From NCBI RefSeq assembly GCF_019320115.1, contig NC_089598.1, forward strand, positions 30,381,069 to 30,445,068: 64,000 bases of DNA, read 5' to 3'. Below the pieces are notes generated by a model. That model ran no database searches and was not told the origin of the DNA. It was given only the letters and a program-made list of their open reading frames with translations. The stretch is from Miscanthus floridulus (Eukaryota > Streptophyta > Magnoliopsida > Poales > Poaceae). Positions 57,660 to 64,000 of this stretch are shown here, one piece after another. Both the position numbers and the translations under genes were made by a program. Numbering within the stretch: position 1 is the first letter of the stretch; each line of letters opens with the position of its first letter.

Positions 57660-60300
57660 TGAAAGTATAATCAAGCCCTAATTGTGGGTTTTGGTGATAA
57701 TGACCACGCAATTAGAGAACTAATAAGATTTATCAAGATGATAAGCAGGGAATTTGTATTCGATGATGCTACACGAAAGAGAGGAGCCCCCAATTATAAA
57801 TGTTGATGGCTTCAAACTCAAAGGAGATTTAAATTCTTTTATATTTTGATTTTGAGTATAGGAAAAGCCGTACTATAAAGGGGGACACAATGCTTAAGCT
57901 AACATGTGTTACCAAGTGCTCAAACATACACATGCATCCTTAGATTCACAGCCAAGACAACCTAAACTTCACTCTTACCCTTGCTATCTTGACTGTTGCG
58001 GCACTGCCGCACTTAAGTGACCGTTTGGGCTGAGGGGGTATTTATACCCATCCTCTTCCTCCCCAACAGCTATCTTTTTCCTTTTGCTCATTCCAACTCG
58101 TCCAAAAATAGAATAGGAGCTCTCTCTCTCTCTCTCTCCCTCCATTAGTGACCTTGAGCCCTCAAGCAAATCCATTGATTTCCCCATTAATCCTTGAGAG
58201 AAAAGGGTCCAAAACTCGATTAGAGAGTAGCTCCATTGATTCCTCAACTCAAAAGAGCACTAGGTTCACCTTTTAGCCGACGGATGTGTTTGTTACTTGA
58301 AAGGATCAAGATACCCAAGAGGGGGGGTGAATTAGGCTAATTCTAAATTTCTTTGCAAAAAACAAGTCCTACGGTTAGCCCAATTAACCCCTTATGCCTA
58401 GAAAGTGTTTCTATTGATCTACCACGCAAAAGTTTAGCAACATTTGTTTCAATCCTACTCTAGCATGGCAATTCTATGAATGTAAATGACAAGAATTGAA
58501 TTGCTCAAAGTAAAAAGAGAAGGAGGAACGCGGTGATGTTTTGCTGAGGTATCGCAGAGATGCCACTCCCCACTAGTCCTCGTTGGAGCACCCGCGCAAG
58601 GGTGTAGCTCCCCCTTGATCCGTGCAAGGATCAAGTGCTATCTACGGGTTGATTCTTTAACACTTCGTCACGATGAATCACCCACAACCGCTCACAACTT
58701 GAGTTGGGTCATCCACAAGCTTCGCCGAATGATCACCAAGCTCCCAATCACCACCAAGCCATCTAGGTGATGGTGATCACCAAGAGTAACAAGCACGAAC
58801 TCTCACTTGACCACGACAAGCCTAATGAGAAGGGTGGATGCACACTTTGCTACTCTTGCTTTCACTAATGAGGGCTCTCTTTGGGATTCTCAAATCTCAA
58901 TCACCTCACTAGAACATTGCTCTTCTTGGCACTTTCAAGGGTGTTTCTCAGCTGTTAGAATGAGTAAAAGTACCCCCACACACGAATGGAGGAAGTATTT
59001 ATACACCCGTGTTCAAAACGAACCGTTATGTGCCTCTGCGGGGTGATCGGACGCTCCGGTCAGTTCTCCTCGAACTCCAGTTTTTAAGTTGTGACCGAAC
59101 GCGTCCGTTCATGATTTTTCCTCTCTGGAACCTTACTGGAGTTGACCGGACGCTGGGACTCAGCGTCCGGTCACTCACCTCTCAGCATCCGGTTGCACCA
59201 GACGAAATCACCTTGATCAAATGAACTGACCGGACTCTGCGCCAACGTCTGGTCACTTTGGAACCAGCGTCCGGTCAGCATTTGACCCTCCATTCACTTC
59301 CAACCCTCGATCATATGTGAATGAAGTTTGCTCCAATGGATCTAAGGGCTTTTTAGGAGCTACCTAGTGCTAGATTTAGCAAGTGTGCACCACACCTAAC
59401 TCACTAGACTCACCTAGGTCAAGCTATCTGTCCATACCCCCCTTAATAGTATGGCCAAAGGAAAAACAAAGTCCTAAACTACTCTAAATGTCTCCTCAAC
59501 ACCAAACGACACTTAGAACTAGTCCATCCTTAACCTTGTCGTCCATCCTTTGAAAACTGAAACAATTTCCATCATAGGGGCATGACCACCATGATAGCCC
59601 AATCGATCTCCATTACTATGACCTAACTTAATTGCCTCTGCAAAATACATGTTAGTCACAGTAATCACGTATTGTCATTAATCACCGAAACCCAACTTGG
59701 GGCCTAGATGCTTTCAGTTACTTTTGGAGCTTGGCTCCTAGCCAGCTAGAGCGTCACCCGTGGAGCTTGCCAACTTGTGTGGCAGCCCCGAGAGATTGTA
59801 ACCATCTCTTGAAGATAGTAAACTCATCCCTCATCTCAAGAGTTAAGTCTCTTGACTTGAGAATAAGGAAGGGTTAGAAAGCCCTAAGCCTTAGTGGCTA
59901 ACCTCAACAACGTGGATGTAGGAAAGCCTTGGTGGCGAGCTGAACCACGGGATAAATCATTGTGTGTCTTGTTCTTGATTTACATTACTTGCATGTTATA
60001 TTGTTGTTGAGGTGATTTCTAGGGTTTCTGGTCAATCTACTTATGTGTGGTGTTCCTACTACTTCTAGCTCTCGATCTGTGACTATCATACCTGTAGTAA
60101 GCTAAGAAATTTCTCTGATCTAAGTTTCCGTTCACTGATTTTGAACTGTGAGTCAAAGTTGTCTACAGGTGCGGCAGTGCCGCTGTTCTGGCCCAGGAGT
60201 GCCGCAGTCCAGTAGTGCCGCCCATCGAAGCGGTAGTGCCACAGGGTGAAATTGATAAAAGTTTAGGTGTTTGTTTTGACAGGCCTATTCACCCCCTCTA
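57660..60300 (+). repeat. 3' LTR of the Sirevirus-type element, split and truncated
   Basis: Two parts (57660-58297 and 59723-60300) match the 5' LTR on either side of a nested solo LTR. The right end (CACCCCCTCTA) stops short of the last 20 or so bases of the 5' LTR and passes into Gypsy LTR sequence. Confidence 0.8.
58298..59716 (-). mobile_element. Solo LTR of another Sirevirus-like Copia
   Basis: 1419 bp. On the minus strand it runs TGAAAGCATCTAGGCCCC...TTGATCCTTTCA, with the CACCCCCCCTCTTGGG block near its end. It is flanked by GTTACT on both sides (58292-58297 and 59717-59722), where 5 bp is usual and the extra base may be chance. It holds its own dyad cluster (GACCGGACGCT and AGCGTCCGGTC, 59045-59280). 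It is inserted in the 3' LTR of the larger element, so it is younger. Confidence 0.9.
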
Positions 60301-60722
60301 CCATTTGATAAACCAACTTATAACCACCTTAAAATCAAGGGTCCAGATCTTAGGAAGGTGTACGAGGCGGCGGAGGGCGAGGGGCCTATGTAATGGGCCG
60401 ACCGGTCTCACCACTGGGCCGCCCGGCTTGCTACTATGGCAGATGGGCCTCCCCTTCGGGTGGTGGGTCCTAGGCTCCGTCTTGAGTCGACTTCTGAAGG
60501 TTTCGTGAGTGGAATCACTTGTTGATGTCGGTTTACCTATTTGGAGTGTATGACAGTGGTCTTGGGAGCTGTTTTTTCTGGATAAATCTTCCAGCATCCA
60601 AATATTCACCAAAACTTGTGGAATTCATTAGTTTAAAACCCTATACCTATGTATGGTGATGGAATTAAGTGTATATGTAGAGTATATTAATGGTTTATAA
60701 TTGACATTAACAACCGTCAACA
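60301..60722 (-). repeat. 3' LTR (partial) of the Ty3/Gypsy element
   Basis: It starts on the minus strand as TGTTGACGGTTGTTAATGTC directly after a purine tract (gtgtggggaact). The far end is lost or merges with the Copia LTR near 60300. Confidence 0.65.
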
Positions 60723-62339
60723 AGTTCCCCACACTTGTTCTTTGCTCGTCCTCGAGTAAAGGTTAGAATAAACATAAACATAGCTTTTCAAGATATAGGA
60801 CTAGCATACGGATTATTCCAAAATATTCCTTGTACCTATGGGATATGTGGAGTGGCTAACATATCTCCTTGAGCGGTTGAAAAGTGGAACAGCTCTCAAA
60901 GCGAAGTCATCTTCCCAAATTCTCATCTCAGTAACTTTGAGTTTTTAAAATTTTCACAAGAAAGACATAGTTCACTTTATACTCCTCAAATGGTACTCTC
61001 AAATCGCTTAATGGTGTATGATTCCTTACCAAGGCATAACATTGTGTTGCCTTCTTTTGTGTCATCCTACTTCTAAAAAGCTTGTGTGGAGTTTTAGGTA
61101 GGGATAAAATATGTAGCATACTTACCATGAATATATTGTAAAGTCAAATCCTGGATCCAAGAAGGGAAATGCCATACTCTTAGATCAAGATATGCATACG
61201 TGTGGAATATTTGGTGGCTAACCTAATTCTACTATGCTTCTTGAAAACATATCTCTCTCTCTCTCTTGAAACTTGGAAATAATTTTGCAAGAGATCAGGG
61301 GCTATTTTTGCTTTCTTCTTTTTTCTCTTTTTTTAGGTGGGCATCTAACTACCCATTGTTTTTAATATCTCGGACACTTTTGTGTCCATTTTTTCTTCTT
61401 TTGCATAGCCCATGTCTCTTTCTTCAACAAAATTTTTCAAGAGAGATATTCACAAGAACTTGGAGCATTTATTTGGTGGAATCCTAACAAACATATTTTT
61501 GCGTTCACCCCCAATGTAGGAGTAAAACATTTTGAGGAGGATGAAAAGCATGTTTTTGTGTACTCCCAGTATAGAAGCATCACATATATGTGGTGTGTAC
61601 GTGATCTTGATCTTGGGAGCATGATAAATCTCTCAACAAGGGTCAACAAGACTTGACAAAACTCAATACAAAGCAAGTAGCTTATGTGGAAGGTTTGTAT
61701 CCTACAAGTACGTATATAGCTCTGGTAGGAATTTATCACCATTGAGTATGTGACACTATAGTTTTATAATATTTTATCAAAAACAAATTCTCCAAGTACT
61801 TTGATTCGAACCGGTAGGATTTCTAAGCCAGAACTATATCACACTCCACAACAACTTAGTCAATATGATTTTCCTATATGATATTTTTTTTCCCACAAGC
61901 ACCAAGTATATGTGAGGAATAAACATAATGCAGGCCAATCTTAAAGAGCTATATTCATATTCACTTCCAAAATTTTAACTTTACATGTGAAACTTGGTTC
62001 TTTTTAATTTGCATGTTTAAACAAATGCTAAACAGGAAGCATATGAATGAGTGAGAGAGAGGATCAAACTGAATTCCAGCAGTTGTGTGCAGGCTCCTTC
62101 ACTAGTTCATGATGTGCTTCAACGCTTTTGTTCACAGTAGGAGTGTTGCACACCCCCCCACTTCTTCGAGACTATACCTAGCTTTTATTCATAGACAGAA
62201 AATGGTGAAAACACAAGGGACTCTTCTGGTGAGAGACACCAGAGAGTCAAAATTTTATTAAACTATTGAATTAGCCTAAGATCTAGAAGGAAATAAGAAT
62301 AAAATTAAACTTTCTAAATTGGATCATTAAATTGCAAAA
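60723..62339 (-). other. Long non-coding 3' region of the Gypsy element
   Basis: AT-rich, with short CT runs (61255-61266) and no domain. Long untranslated 3' regions are usual for Tat/Athila-type Gypsy elements. Confidence 0.5.
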
Positions 62340-64000
62340 ATTCAATCAAGTCAATTTCTTCTAATTTTTTAGGTTCAAGAAAAAACTTCAAACATTGACC
62401 ATTTACCTTGAAGGTGTTACCTGTATCATCTTGGAGCATGACAGCACCATGTGATGAGGCTTCAATCACCTTAAATGGCCCTTCTCATTTGCTTCAAAGT
62501 TTTCCATAACCGAAAAGCTTTACTCTTGAGTTGAATAGTAGAACCTTATTTCCAGGCTTGAACTCCTTGTGCTTGATTCTCTTGTCATGCCATCTTTTGG
62601 TTCTCTCTTTGTAAATCTTAGAGCTATGATAAGCCTTCTCTCTCCATTCTTCTAGCTTAGATATTTGCATCTGACGATTCTTGCCAGCTAGGTGAAGATC
62701 CATGTCCCATCTCTTGATTGCCCAATGGGCCTTGAATTCCAATTCAACAGGCAAATGGCATGTTTTTCCATATACAAGCTGATAAGGTGACATACCTATG
62801 GGTGTCTTATATGTTGTTCGATACGCCCAAAGTGCATCATGAAGCTTGTACTTCCATTTCTTCCCCATCTCATCCATGGTCTTTTGTAGAATATTCTTGA
62901 TTTGCTTATTTGATGTTTTAGCTTGACTGCTTGTTTGGGTATGGTATGGAGTTGCAATATTGTGCTTGACTCCATATTCTGCTATGAACTGATGGAAGGT
63001 CTTGTTGATAAAATGTGGCCCTCCATCACTAATAACCAATCGAGGTGTTCCAAATCATGGGAATATCACTTCATGGAACATCTTCTTAGCGTGCTTGGAG
63101 TCAGTGGCTCGACATGGTAATGCTTCTACCCATTTGGACACATAGCCTACTGCCACCAAGATGTATTCAGCGTCTCTAGACTTTGGGAATGGTCCCATGT
63201 AGTCAATCCCCCAGACATCAAACAACTCCACTTGAAGGTTGTTCATGAGTGGCATTGCATCCCGAGCATTGATGTTTTTTATATTTCTAGCATCTGGCAC
63301 ATCTTCTGACAAACTCCTTTATATCTTGATACATCGTTGGCCAGAAGAATCCACTTTGCCAAATCTTAGCATTTGTACGGAATGCTCCATAATGTCCTCA
63401 ATAGGGTGATGCATAACATCTCTCTGTGATTTTCTTGGCTTCAAACATGGGGACACATCTCCGTAGCAATCCATCTTGATAGACCCAAAAAAGATATGGA
63501 TCATCCCACAAGTAGAAACGGCTTTCATGTTTAAATTTCCTCTTATCTTCCCCTGGTGGAACATAACCTGCAACCATATAGTTCATAATATTTGCATACC
63601 ATGGGTCAGAGTCTGTTACCTTAAGGAGTGTGTCGTCCCTCAGATAGTCATTAATATGTGACTCATGTGTTTCCTTATATTGAAGCCACGACAAGTGATC
63701 GGTGACCGAGTTCTCTACTCCTTTCTTATCTCTTATTTCTATGTCAAATTCTTGGAGCAGAAGAATCCATCGGATCAACTGAGGCTTAGCATCTTTCTTA
63801 GTGATGAGGTATTTAAGAGCAGCATGGTCTGTATAAATAATTATCTTTTCCCCCACTAAGTAAGATCTAAACTTGTCTATTGCAAAGACAACATCCAACA
63901 ACTCTTTTTCATTGGTAGCATAATTGAGTTGTGGCCCGAACAAGGTGTTGCTAGCATAGGATATAGCATAGTGCTTTTTATCCTTGGTTTGGCCATGAAC
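62340..64000 (-). pseudogene. Ty3/Gypsy pol, 3' part (RNase H and integrase), off the window edge
   Basis: The reading enters from the right edge with the RT/RNase H junction ([14 protein letters not shown], then [19 protein letters not shown] and [17 protein letters not shown]). A linker and the integrase zinc part follow. The integrase core is [12 protein letters not shown] (D), then [15 protein letters not shown] (D), and [13 protein letters not shown] where the catalytic Glu is expected. The C-terminal part ends [17 protein letters not shown]. Two TGA stops (near 63398 and 63055) lie at sites expected to be sense; the second is a CGA-to-TGA type change. The sequence resembles the Tat/Athila lineage. 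Confidence 0.85.

Larger units (their letters stand above)
50810..60300 (+). mobile_element. Sirevirus-type Copia element lacking RT and RNase H
   Basis: The 5' LTR is 50810-52057, followed by the primer site TGGTATCAAAGC (52060-52071). The coding part has gag, a coiled-coil linker, protease and integrase, then an unusual acidic ORF and the 3' LTR from 57660 (purine tract aaaaagagggagat). GCGGCAGTGCCGC-type dyads occur in both LTRs (51885-51975, 60165-60240), in the coding linker (54590-54660) and before the 3' LTR (57338-57378). The 3' LTR is split by a solo LTR and appears truncated near 60300, so no target duplication is available. Confidence 0.85.

Overview
The window looks like nuclear DNA of a panicoid grass, probably an Andropogoneae species (sorghum, sugarcane or Miscanthus type). 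The reasons are intron-bearing genes with strongly GC-ending codons, Sirevirus-type Copia LTRs, Mutator-like elements (MULEs), grass MITEs, a tRNA-derived SINE and a small tandem family of family-37 glycosyltransferases. The species call is inference; no search was run.

Host backbone. Three tandem minus-strand GT37 (xyloglucan/arabinogalactan fucosyltransferase-like) genes occur. Copy 1 (7.0-8.8 kb) reads through but has a 40-base poly-C run near its 3' end. Copy 2 (exon 2 at 13.1-14.6 kb, exon 1 at 18.6-18.7 kb) appears intact, with an intron of about 4 kb. Copy 3 (31.2-39.2 kb) is broken. From 39.8 to 44.1 kb there are plus-strand gene remnants: an unrecognised GC-rich exon, an ankyrin-repeat piece, and several exons of a kinesin close to plant KIN-1 with a premature stop.

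Mobile layer. 1-5.65 kb: right part of a large MULE (MULE1). 6.3 kb: Ty3/Gypsy gag scrap. About 9.2-11.1 kb: Sirevirus-like LTR. 15046-17857: Pack-MULE with a perfect 9-bp target duplication, sitting in the copy 2 intron and carrying cytochrome P450 and JmjC (JMJD7/JMJ32-like) fragments. 20216-31196: a complete 11-kb MULE (MULE2) with a perfect 9-bp target duplication. 32124-38655: a decayed Copia element with LTRs and a 5-bp target duplication inside the copy 3 exon. 43.3 kb: SINE in a kinesin intron. 48.3-49.8 kb: hAT transposase, broken by a Copia end. 50.4-50.8 kb: LINE fragment. 50810-60300: Sirevirus lacking reverse transcriptase and RNase H, with a solo LTR nested in its 3' LTR. 60.3-64.0 kb: Ty3/Gypsy element running off the window.

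Most notable. MULE1 and MULE2 share an accessory layout: a plus-strand transposase unit (followed in MULE2 by a plant mobile domain) facing a minus-strand multi-cysteine GRF-like gene; MULE2 adds a second, plus-strand GRF-like gene. Each MULE has GC-rich dyad arrays with its own family-specific motif near the termini. Together the copies suggest a multi-gene transposition cassette whose terminal sites diverge with its proteins.
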